A stretch of DNA of 24,483 nt from a virus. Positions 1 to 5,194 of this stretch are shown one piece after another (the first letter of the stretch is position 1; each line of letters opens with the position of its first letter). Location: IMG/VR virus record IMGVR_UViG_3300042878_000085, positions 1-24,483 of that record. One strand, given 5' to 3'. The position numbers and the translations under genes were made by a program. The notes beneath the pieces were generated by a model. That model saw only the letters and a program-made list of their open reading frames with translations, did not search any database and had not been told where the DNA came from.

Positions 1-60
1 TTAGCGGGGGAAAAGGCGATTCGTTACCGTCCTGCCAGACCCACCCTTAGTAACGACTGA
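1..60 (+). CDS. Possible C-terminal end of an upstream gene (partial)
   Basis: The first 60 bases are open from the window edge to a TGA at 58-60 in frame 1, encoding a short basic tail that ends in RPTLSND. Frame 3 is also open to a TAG near 48-50, and frame 2 has an immediate stop. The next gene starts at 81, so a 3-prime end of a preceding early gene fits the tight packing. Nothing shows its function, and the frame choice is uncertain because the piece is so short. Confidence 0.3.
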   Translation, partial: LAGEKAIRYRPARPTLSND

Positions 61-80
61 CCTAGAACGTAAGGTTGTCA

Positions 81-848
81 ATGCACTACTACAGTTTCCA
101 CATCGGGGACTACAAGTCCCACACCCATCACTTGACGCTGATGGAAGACCTGGCCTTCAGGCGACTTCTTGATCACTACTATCTGCACCAGGCGCCGATA
201 AAGCAACGCGATATTGCCCGTCAGATTGGGATGCGCGATCAGGAGCAGGACGTTCTTACCGTTCTCAATGAGTTCTTTGTCAGCACGGAAGATGGGTTCA
301 TCAATCCGAGAGCAGACAAAGAAATAGCCGCCTATTGCTTGATGGCAGAGGCTGGAAAACGAGGTGCTGACAAGCGATGGAAGAAGGGAGGGGTTAGCCC
401 CCCTATAGCCCCCCCCGTGCCACCCTTAACACCCCCTAATAGCAACCATGAACCAGTAACCATTAACCATGAACCATTATTAATACCAGTAGCTAAAGCT
501 ACTTTGTCCACAGCAAAGCTGATGGCCTGTCCGCAAGAGGAAATTTTGAAACTTTGGGCAAAGCACTTACCGCACCTGGCGCAGCCGCGAAGCTGGGAAG
601 GATCACGCCGAGCAAACACCAAGCAACGATGGAACCAGGCCAGCAAGCCAAGCGCATACAGCCCTGACGGTTACCAGACAGAAGCCGCAGGCATCAAGTG
701 GTGGGACAGTTTTTTTAACTACATTGCCCGAGACACCAGCTTGTCAAACGGTTTTGAGACAGCAGGCAGAACGTGGCGGCCTGATCTGGAATGGGTAATG
801 AATGCCACCAACTTTCAAAAAATCATAGATGGGAAGTACACAAAATGA
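81..848 (+). CDS. DUF1376 (YdaU-like) protein, probable replication-associated
   Basis: The 255-residue product opens with MHYYSFHIGDY and continues with LTLMEDLAFRRLLDHYYLH, the hallmark of DUF1376 (YdaU-type) proteins found in phage and prophage replication regions. The conserved domain fills roughly residues 1-90. A low-complexity Pro-rich linker follows at about residues 105-125 (DNA 390-440), then a C-terminal part rich in Trp and basic residues (KWWDSFFNYIARD, about 200-213). The family is often described as replication-linked, but the biochemical role is not settled. I chose the ATG at 81 because AAGG at 71-74 is well spaced for it and the family starts with MHYY. A TTG at 75 would add two residues and sit directly on the AAGG. 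The stop overlaps the next start as ATGA. Confidence 0.85.
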   Translation: MHYYSFHIGDYKSHTHHLTLMEDLAFRRLLDHYYLHQAPIKQRDIARQIGMRDQEQDVLTVLNEFFVSTEDGFINPRADKEIAAYCLMAEAGKRGADKRWKKGGVSPPIAPPVPPLTPPNSNHEPVTINHEPLLIPVAKATLSTAKLMACPQEEILKLWAKHLPHLAQPRSWEGSRRANTKQRWNQASKPSAYSPDGYQTEAAGIKWWDSFFNYIARDTSLSNGFETAGRTWRPDLEWVMNATNFQKIIDGKYTK

Positions 849-1099
849 GTTTTGCACCACCAGAATCAAAGAACCGTGATGACGGCCCAAGCCTGCTGTG
901 CAGCGTCAACGGATGCGGCAACCTGTGGTCTGTACGCATGGACGGGCAGATGCCTAAGTGCTCTTTCCACCAATGGGGCGCAGCGAAGCCAAAGAACGAA
1001 AGCACGATGAGCTACAAGCAATGGGCAGATCGCCAGAAGCTGAGTAAGCCTGTGGCTGATTGGTACAAACAACCTGACCAACAGAAGGAGGAATGGTGA
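845..1099 (+). CDS. Small hypothetical protein with a zinc-finger-like Cys/His set
   Basis: This 84-residue protein starts at the ATG within the ATGA overlap with the DUF1376 gene, so it is probably translationally coupled. An upstream in-frame ATG at 791 lies inside the previous gene and is not needed. Cys19 and Cys24 (CSVNGC) together with Cys39 and His42 (CSFH) could form a small zinc site. The C-terminal half is charged and rich in Lys, Gln and Trp. I do not recognise a named family. Its place between a replication-type gene and a DNA methyltransferase suggests a DNA-metabolism accessory, which is inference. The TGA at 1097-1099 directly abuts the ATG at 1100 of the +1-frame ORF. Confidence 0.75.
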   Translation: MSFAPPESKNRDDGPSLLCSVNGCGNLWSVRMDGQMPKCSFHQWGAAKPKNESTMSYKQWADRQKLSKPVADWYKQPDQQKEEW

Positions 1100-2181
1100 A
1101 TGAGCTGGCTCTTTTCGCGGGTGCTGGCGGAGGAATACTTGGTGGACACCTCCTTGGATGGCGAACAGTCTGCGCTGTTGAATGGGAACCCTACCCAGCA
1201 AGCGTACTGTGCGCCAGACAAAATGACGGCCTTCTCCCGCCTTTCCCGATTTGGGATGACGTACAAACCTTTGACGGCAAGCCGTGGCGAGGAATTGTTG
1301 ACGTTGTATCGGGCGGGTTTCCATGCCAAGACATATCAGCCGCAGGAAAAGGAACAGGCATTGACGGAGAGCGCAGCGGAATGTGGCGAGAAATGGCACG
1401 CATCATTCACGAAGTACAGCCCAGATTTGCGTTTGTGGAAAACTCACCAATGCTCACTTCTCGGGGACTTGGAACCGTTCTTGGAGACTTGGCCGCAATG
1501 GGGTTTGATGCGCGGTGGGGAGTGCTGGGAGCAGCAGACATTGGCGCAAACCACCAACGCAACCGCATCTGGATTGTTGCCAACGCCATTGGCAAGCAAC
1601 ACAAAAGTCAACCATCTACGCAGCAACGGCAGGCCACCGCGCAGTTATTGGGCAACGCCAGCAGCATCAGACGGTCAGAGGGCCGGGACGATTACAGACA
1701 AGATGACGGGTCAAAGCCTGCCACAGATGGTCAACACGCCAGACAAATGGCCGACACCGACAGTGCAGGACTCGGAACAGGCGGGTGGGAAGGGTTGCAT
1801 AGCAAGCGGGAAACGGGGCTTATCGCTGCACCAAGCAACCCAACTATGGCCCAGCCCGAATGCGAGGGATTGGAAGGACAGCGGAGCCAGCCAAGGGAAC
1901 AGGAAGTCACCGAATTTAGGAACGCAAGTGCATTGGCCGACTCCTCGATCAGCAGATCACAAAGGAGCAACAAGCGCGGATGCAATGAGCAAGACAGCAG
2001 CAAGAGGTTTCAGTCCGAATTTACAAGAACTTACGGCAGCAATCTCTGGTGGTGGGCAACTGAACCCAACGTGGGTAGAGTGGCTAATGGGGTGGCCGCT
2101 AGGGTGGACAGACTTAAAGCCATTGGCAATGGACAAGTCCCACTCTGTGCCGCAACAGCATGGGAGCTTCTCAGTAAATAA
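1093..2181 (+). CDS. C5-cytosine DNA methyltransferase (Dcm-type)
   Basis: The 362-residue product carries the C5-methyltransferase motifs in order. Motif I (SAM binding) is FAGAGGGILG at about residues 8-17. Motif IV is GGFPCQD at 74-80, with catalytic Cys78. Motif VI appears as ENSP at 116-119 instead of the usual ENV. Motif VIII is QRNRIWIVA at 155-163. Motifs IX/X end in GNGQVP at 345-350. The enzyme would transfer a methyl group from SAM to cytosine C5, probably protecting phage DNA from host restriction or marking it. The region between motifs VIII and IX, where target recognition lies, is a low-complexity run of units such as MADTDSAGL and LADSSISRS. The start is ATG 1093 or GTG 1096, since motif I begins soon after. 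The gene is overlapped along almost its full length by another open frame at 1100-2200. Confidence 0.88.
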   Translation: MVNELALFAGAGGGILGGHLLGWRTVCAVEWEPYPASVLCARQNDGLLPPFPIWDDVQTFDGKPWRGIVDVVSGGFPCQDISAAGKGTGIDGERSGMWREMARIIHEVQPRFAFVENSPMLTSRGLGTVLGDLAAMGFDARWGVLGAADIGANHQRNRIWIVANAIGKQHKSQPSTQQRQATAQLLGNASSIRRSEGRDDYRQDDGSKPATDGQHARQMADTDSAGLGTGGWEGLHSKRETGLIAAPSNPTMAQPECEGLEGQRSQPREQEVTEFRNASALADSSISRSQRSNKRGCNEQDSSKRFQSEFTRTYGSNLWWWATEPNVGRVANGVAARVDRLKAIGNGQVPLCAATAWELLSK

Positions 2182-2200
2182 TGGTGAAATATGCCTCTAG
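1100..2200 (+). CDS. 366-codon +1-frame ORF overlapping the methyltransferase, WPTP-repeat protein
   Basis: A second open frame of 366 codons runs through the whole methyltransferase gene and 19 bases past it. Its ATG directly follows the preceding TGA and lies 8 bases after AGGAGG at 1086-1091, a better ribosome-site spacing than either methyltransferase start. The predicted protein is not random-looking. It has five related units: LPTPLASN (160-167), WATPAASD (184-191), WPTPTVQD (217-224), WPSPNARD (250-257) and WPTPRSAD (279-286). A Trp-rich segment, LNPTWVEWLMGWPLGWTDL, follows at 321-339. I recall similar WPTP and NP-WVEWLMG-P-GWT readings annotated in other phages, but cannot verify that here. 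Because that segment is read from the DNA of conserved motifs IX/X, apparent conservation could be passive. It may be a real overlapping gene or a by-product of methyltransferase coding constraint. Confidence 0.5.
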   Translation: MSWLFSRVLAEEYLVDTSLDGEQSALLNGNPTQQAYCAPDKMTAFSRLSRFGMTYKPLTASRGEELLTLYRAGFHAKTYQPQEKEQALTESAAECGEKWHASFTKYSPDLRLWKTHQCSLLGDLEPFLETWPQWGLMRGGECWEQQTLAQTTNATASGLLPTPLASNTKVNHLRSNGRPPRSYWATPAASDGQRAGTITDKMTGQSLPQMVNTPDKWPTPTVQDSEQAGGKGCIASGKRGLSLHQATQLWPSPNARDWKDSGASQGNRKSPNLGTQVHWPTPRSADHKGATSADAMSKTAARGFSPNLQELTAAISGGGQLNPTWVEWLMGWPLGWTDLKPLAMDKSHSVPQQHGSFSVNNGEICL

Positions 2201-2240
2201 CCCTTATAAACATTGACGTTATAGCTACAAAAGGAATAGC

Positions 2241-2483
2241 ATGAACTACTTTCAAGCCCACAAGCTGCTAGACGAAACCAGAGCAGGCCATGACCACACC
2301 GAAGCCGATATTACCGCAGCCCTGGAACTCACTGGAGACATTGATCCAGACATATGCACTGATGGCACTGGCTGGTGGAGATCAAGCCCTGAAGGATGGA
2401 CGCCGAGAGTACTTACTTCAACGTTTTCGGGAATTGGAACAAGATTTTCCGGGATTGCGATCAATGATCATCGAACGAATTAG
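2241..2483 (+). CDS. Small phage protein, N-terminal frame of a two-frame locus
   Basis: ATG 2241 follows AAAAGGA at a good distance. The 80-codon ORF begins MNYFQAHKLLDETRAGHDHT and continues through EADITAALELTGDI, which reads like an authentic small helical phage protein. After about residue 35 the sequence (DGTGWWRSSPEGWTPRV) looks less natural, while the frame at 2290-2496 becomes the better-looking one. Either two overlapping genes exist, or a single gene of about 85 codons has been split by a +1 shift near 2345-2360. No homologous function is recognised. Confidence 0.5.
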   Translation: MNYFQAHKLLDETRAGHDHTEADITAALELTGDIDPDICTDGTGWWRSSPEGWTPRVLTSTFSGIGTRFSGIAINDHRTN

Positions 2484-2496
2484 GCAAATCAAATGA
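2290..2496 (+). CDS. Small helical protein in the second frame, coupled to rusA
   Basis: This frame encodes up to 68 residues. From about residue 23 it reads like a real charged helical protein: ALMALAGGDQALKDGRR, then YLLQRFRELEQDFPGL. Its TGA at 2494-2496 forms an ATGA overlap with the RusA start, the same coupling used throughout this operon, which supports this frame as the genuine 3-prime end. The ATG at 2290 has only a weak purine stretch upstream. It could be an independent gene or the C-terminal half of the protein begun at 2241. No function is assigned. Confidence 0.5.
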   Translation: MTTPKPILPQPWNSLETLIQTYALMALAGGDQALKDGRREYLLQRFRELEQDFPGLRSMIIERIRQIK

Positions 2497-2915
2497 TGCA
2501 AATCATGTTCACAGTGCCTGGACAACCTCACGGCAAAGGACGACCGCGGTTTGCTCGACGAGGAAACTTTGTCGCAACTTACACCGATGCCAAAACCAGC
2601 AGCTATGAAGACCAGATCAGGTTTTACGCATTGCAAGCAATGGGAAGCAGTGAACCGCTTAAAACGGCGCTAGAGGCTTTTATTTACGTCAGGCTACCAG
2701 TGCCTAAGTCATACCCCAAAAAGCGAGCAGAGGCGTGTTTAAGTGGCTCTGAATGGCCTTGCAAGAAGCCAGACCTGGACAATGTTGTGAAATCTTTCAT
2801 GGATGCAATGAATGGCATTGTTTACGGTGATGACTCGCAAGTGGTGGAGATTCACACAACAAAGGTGTATGCCGAGACTGCTGGTGTTGACATTTTGGTA
2901 AAAGAAAAAGAATGA
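2493..2915 (+). CDS. rusA: RusA-family Holliday junction resolvase
   Basis: The 140-residue protein matches RusA, a homodimeric metal-dependent endonuclease that cuts four-way DNA junctions during phage recombination and before packaging. The N-terminus has the family pattern VPGQPHGKGRPRF (residues 8-20). The acidic catalytic set is visible as KPDLDN (Asp94 and Asp96), followed by DAMNGIVYGDD (Asp104, Asp113 and Asp114). Length is typical. Two adjacent ATG codons at 2493 and 2496 are possible starts; the first overlaps the upstream stop. The gene sits with NinB-like and HNH-type genes in a recombination module, and its own stop overlaps the next start as ATGA. Confidence 0.93.
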   Translation: MMQIMFTVPGQPHGKGRPRFARRGNFVATYTDAKTSSYEDQIRFYALQAMGSSEPLKTALEAFIYVRLPVPKSYPKKRAEACLSGSEWPCKKPDLDNVVKSFMDAMNGIVYGDDSQVVEIHTTKVYAETAGVDILVKEKE

Positions 2916-3367
2916 AACTTATTGCAATTCCTGTAAAACTTACAGAAGCAATTGAGTTTGTCCGAAATTTTCATAGGCACAACAAGCCGCCAGTTGGAGG
3001 ACTTTTTGCTGTTGGGGTTTCTGATGGTGAGCAATGCAAAGGTGTTGCAATTGTTTCAAGGCCCGTGTCTAGGTCATTGGATGACGGACAAACTGTTGAA
3101 GTAATACGATGTTGTGTGGTTGACGATGCGCCAAAGGGCTGCTGTTCTTTCTTGTACGCAAGATGTTGGAACGCTGCTAAAGAATTGGGTTGGCAAAAAA
3201 TGGTTACTTACACTTTGCAATCAGAATCTGGCGCGTCATTAAAAGGCGCAGGGTGGAAAGTTATTGCAGAACTAAAAGGTAGAACTGATCAAGGATGGCA
3301 GAACCGACCCGGCAGAGAGTGGCAGGAAGTTGTAGGTCAATCAAAATTTAGGTGGGAAAAAGAATGA
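2912..3367 (+). CDS. XF1762 family protein (GNAT-like fold suspected)
   Basis: The 151-residue product shows the pattern of the XF1762 family found in proteobacterial phages. It has FHRHNKPPVGG near residues 20-30, then KGVAIVSRPVSR, VIRCCVVDD, CSFLYARCWNAAKELGW and TYTLQSESGASLKGAGW. The arrangement of a strand, a helix carrying paired Cys and a Gly-rich turn resembles an acetyltransferase (GNAT) fold, but no activity is established to my knowledge. It overlaps rusA by ATGA and the next gene by ATGA, so it belongs to the recombination operon. Its codons look richer in A/T than those of its neighbours, which hints at separate acquisition. Confidence 0.8.
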   Translation: MKLIAIPVKLTEAIEFVRNFHRHNKPPVGGLFAVGVSDGEQCKGVAIVSRPVSRSLDDGQTVEVIRCCVVDDAPKGCCSFLYARCWNAAKELGWQKMVTYTLQSESGASLKGAGWKVIAELKGRTDQGWQNRPGREWQEVVGQSKFRWEKE

Positions 3368-3771
3368 AAGTCACAGTATGGGAACCCGTCCAGGCGCACA
3401 AAGAAATGATGACCGTTGTTTGGCCGATGCTGAAATCAATGCTGATGGCAGGCCACCGGATGACGATTGAGATAAAGCAGAGCAAACGCAGTGTGGAACA
3501 GAATGCGATGTTTCACGGAATCATTACCAAGATCAGCAAACAGATGAAGTCGGCAGGCAGCACCTGGACAGCAGATGACTGGAAACGACTGTTGATTGAT
3601 CAATGGGCAAATGACACCAACCGAAAGATCGGCAAAGTCTGCCCAAGCCTGGATGGTGAGAGAATTGTCCAGTTGGGCCTGCAAAGTTACGAGTTCACGA
3701 CAACAGAGAGCAGCGATTTCATAGAATTCCTGTTAGCCTGGTCAGCACAGAAGGGAATAGATGTTTCCTAA
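3364..3771 (+). CDS. ninB: NinB/Orf-like recombination mediator
   Basis: The 135-residue protein resembles NinB (lambda Orf), which binds single-stranded DNA and SSB and helps phage recombination in place of host RecFOR. Family-like features are KRSVEQNAMFHGIITKIS in the first third, WTADDWKRLLIDQW in the middle, and a C-terminal IEFLLAWSAQKGI helix. I chose ATG 3364, which forms ATGA with the preceding stop, over the in-frame ATG at 3352 inside the previous gene. Its 3-prime end overlaps the next gene by 11 bases. It is adjacent to rusA and an HNH-type gene, as in many nin-like regions. Confidence 0.82.
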   Translation: MKVTVWEPVQAHKEMMTVVWPMLKSMLMAGHRMTIEIKQSKRSVEQNAMFHGIITKISKQMKSAGSTWTADDWKRLLIDQWANDTNRKIGKVCPSLDGERIVQLGLQSYEFTTTESSDFIEFLLAWSAQKGIDVS

Positions 3772-4045
3772 AAGGCGTTATATAAGGGACAAGGAACTAC
3801 TCAAACGGGTATGCCAGCTGGATTGCCAGCACTGTGGGAGTGGTGAACAGGTACAGGCAGCGCACAGCAATTGGGGTGGTGGAAAAGGCAGAGGAATCAA
3901 AAGTGATGACAATCTGGTGGCCGCGCTATGCCAAAAATGCCATTGGGAAGTAGACCAGGGCCACACACTGACAAAAGAGCAAAGACAGGAAATGTGGCAA
4001 AAAGCCCACGAACGCACGACAGCACTGCTAAACGGACAAACATAA
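3761..4045 (+). CDS. HNH-type zinc-binding protein
   Basis: The 94-residue protein has a Cys/His layout typical of small phage HNH proteins. Cys22-x2-Cys25 and Cys57-x2-Cys60 could bind zinc, and AAHSN (His35), followed by DDNLVAALC and a further His61, resembles the HNH core. The predicted role is nicking or cutting DNA, or structure-specific processing near the recombination genes. Whether it is catalytically active cannot be judged from sequence alone. The start at 3761 is preceded by AAGGGA at 3751-3756 and lies inside the ninB end. The stop overlaps the next start as TAATG. Confidence 0.78.
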   Translation: MFPKRRYIRDKELLKRVCQLDCQHCGSGEQVQAAHSNWGGGKGRGIKSDDNLVAALCQKCHWEVDQGHTLTKEQRQEMWQKAHERTTALLNGQT

Positions 4046-4284
4046 TGAGAATCTGCCAATGCGGTTCAGCATTAACCCAGTATGCAATGACCAGAAACAG
4101 AGAATCTTGGGATTGCCACAATTGCGGACGGTATCAAATATTTGATATAATAAATACGTCAAGTGTTGCACCACACGACAATCATGAGGCCATTTTCTCA
4201 TGCGTTACCCCGAAAAGGGAACTGGTGGTGCAACATCAGAGCGCAGTAGAAAGTGGCTTTTTGCGTTCCAGTACCGATTGCTGA
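4045..4284 (+). CDS. Small zinc-ribbon protein with an atypical C-terminal extension
   Basis: The ORF starts at the TAATG overlap with the HNH-type gene and encodes 79 residues. The first 33 look like a compact zinc ribbon, with Cys4-x-Cys6 (CQCG) and Cys24-x2-Cys27 (CHNCG). Beyond that the reading frame crosses a 16-bp palindrome, a TATAAT-like box and a long inverted repeat (4132-4236), and the encoded residues look unstructured. The C-terminal half may be weakly constrained as protein, and the DNA there may serve mainly as a regulatory or RNA element. Function unknown. Confidence 0.6.
   Translation: MRICQCGSALTQYAMTRNRESWDCHNCGRYQIFDIINTSSVAPHDNHEAIFSCVTPKRELVVQHQSAVESGFLRSSTDC
4122..4151 (+). 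promoter_or_regulatory. Candidate promoter with a palindromic operator
   Basis: A perfect TATAAT at 4146-4151 is preceded, 18 bases upstream, by TTGCGG at 4122-4127, a poor -35 match. A perfect 16-bp palindrome (TATCAAATATTTGATA, 4132-4147) lies between them and overlaps the -10 box, as a repressor operator would. A transcript from here would begin just before the long stem at 4164. This is inferred from motif geometry alone, and a 16-bp palindrome is not rare by chance in a window this size. Confidence 0.3.
4163..4236 (+). ncRNA. Candidate structured RNA: 11-bp stem enclosing two hairpins
   Basis: A perfect 11-bp inverted repeat (TGTTGCACCAC at 4164-4174 with its complement at 4225-4235) can extend by one G-U pair (4163/4236). 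It encloses two smaller hairpins: CATGAG/CTCATG at 4183-4188 and 4197-4202, and a CCC/GGG stem around a GAAAA loop near 4208-4218. The result is a three-way-junction-like fold. It lies within the 3-prime coding part of the zinc-ribbon ORF and just downstream of the candidate promoter. It might be a small RNA, an RNA processing or antitermination element, or a translational control structure. I know no family match. Confidence 0.3.
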
Positions 4285-4294
4285 TGGCGAAACA

Positions 4295-4510
4295 ATGAAC
4301 CCTGTTACGGTTGCTATCGAGAGAAGTGATGCGCTTACTGACAAGCCAGCGCGAGAACTTGCAGGCGGTATCTCAGGAACAGAGCAGAACGGTGATGTGA
4401 CGATTAGCCCAACGATACGGGCGCTCTGGAAATGTAAGCCTGACCTTATGGGTGCAGTAGTCGGAAGATGGCTGAAGTCGGGGATATCACCCGCTTGGCT
4501 TGTCCAATGA
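4295..4510 (+). CDS. Hypothetical small protein
   Basis: The ORF is open from GTG 4253 (85 codons) or ATG 4295 (71 codons) to a TGA at 4508-4510. I chose the ATG because the region before it overlaps the zinc-ribbon ORF. Neither start has a strong ribosome site. The protein is mixed in character, with Thr/Asp-rich sequence first and then a hydrophobic and basic end containing ALWKCKPDLMGAVVGRWLKSG. No family is recognised. It occupies the space between the candidate RNA element and the next ORF, and could be an early regulatory or accessory protein. Confidence 0.5.
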   Translation: MNPVTVAIERSDALTDKPARELAGGISGTEQNGDVTISPTIRALWKCKPDLMGAVVGRWLKSGISPAWLVQ

Positions 4511-4520
4511 GAGAACCACA

Positions 4521-4760
4521 ATGGCAAGACCCGCAAGCGTAAAGAGCAGATTCTTTATGAGGCCAATGGCCCAAGCAGATAACCTGATCATGGCAGCCGC
4601 CGGAGAAGGAGACATCAGCCAAGGATTCCACAACCTGATAGCAATGTTCCAAGTTCTCTGGAATGCAGGATACCGCCCAGAGATCGATTTAACCGAATGG
4701 CTAACCCACCATAAGGGTGAACAGAACAAACCCAACCCAGACGATCCTGATGACAAATAG
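4521..4760 (+). CDS. Hypothetical small protein, last gene of the early cluster
   Basis: ATG 4521 gives a 79-residue protein, preceded by GAGAGAA as a weak ribosome site. A TTG at 4500 would extend it seven residues into the previous gene. The N-terminus is basic (ARPASVKSRFFMRP). A predicted helical centre (FHNLIAMFQVLWNAGY) follows, and the tail is acidic and Pro/Asn-rich. No family is recognised. It is the last convincing ORF before a 630-base stretch without a large gene. Confidence 0.6.
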   Translation: MARPASVKSRFFMRPMAQADNLIMAAAGEGDISQGFHNLIAMFQVLWNAGYRPEIDLTEWLTHHKGEQNKPNPDDPDDK

Positions 4761-5050
4761 AGCCACGACAGCCAATGACGGGAGACACAGTTCGAAAAGA
4801 ACGATAGGGAAAGACAATCAACAATCAGAATACAATAGCCAAAGACTAAAACAGAATAAGAACAATGGCTAAAGGGTGAGAGAGAGAACAGAGAGAGAAG
4901 GAACCAACAAGGTTATGCAAAGAACGCATGGAGTGGAGAGAAGGACGCCAGACGCATGGCAGATATGGGCTAAGTCATCACGACAAGACAAGTATCTAGA
5001 AAGCCGAAGTATCCGGAAAATGCACCATTCGTTCCTCATTGGTCTTGTTG

Positions 5051-5078
5051 GTCACAATCCATCCTGCTTAGTCACAAT
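5051..5078 (+). repeat. Direct repeat pair GTCACAAT, 20 bp apart
   Basis: GTCACAAT occurs at 5051-5058 and again at 5071-5078, a spacing of about two helical turns, which would put both copies on the same DNA face. It lies just upstream of the DnaA-type boxes. It may bind a phage initiator or regulator; only the repeat itself is seen. Confidence 0.5.
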
Positions 5079-5116
5079 TCAGACCGGAAGTTAGTGATTG
5101 CTCACTTCGATAGGAG

Positions 5117-5194
5117 TTATCCACATGGGCAAAGCGACAGTTATGCACATTGGCTACGAAATGCAGGCATCCGCCCGATTGAGCCTGTGGACAA
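5117..5194 (+). promoter_or_regulatory. Cluster of DnaA-box-like sites
   Basis: TTATCCACA at 5117-5125 and TTATGCACA at 5141-5149 both match the bacterial DnaA box TTATNCACA exactly, in the same orientation and 24 bp apart. TGTGGACAA at 5186-5194 is the reverse orientation with one mismatch (TTGTCCACA). Host DnaA binding here could start phage replication or control transcription. The boxes overlap the start region and body of a 31-codon ORF. Confidence 0.55.

Noticed and set aside
4279-4296. CTGATGGCGAAAC resembles parts of the hammerhead ribozyme core (CUGAUGA and GAAA).
   Set aside because: The required A after CUGAUG and any stem II between the two core blocks are missing, and no flanking stems I or III with a cleavage triplet are evident.
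4876-5094. A 72-codon + strand ORF starting with GTG.
   Set aside because: It starts in the GA-rich tract, has no clear separate ribosome site, its product is an improbable Arg/Glu/Thr-rich sequence, and it runs over the GTCACAAT repeats.
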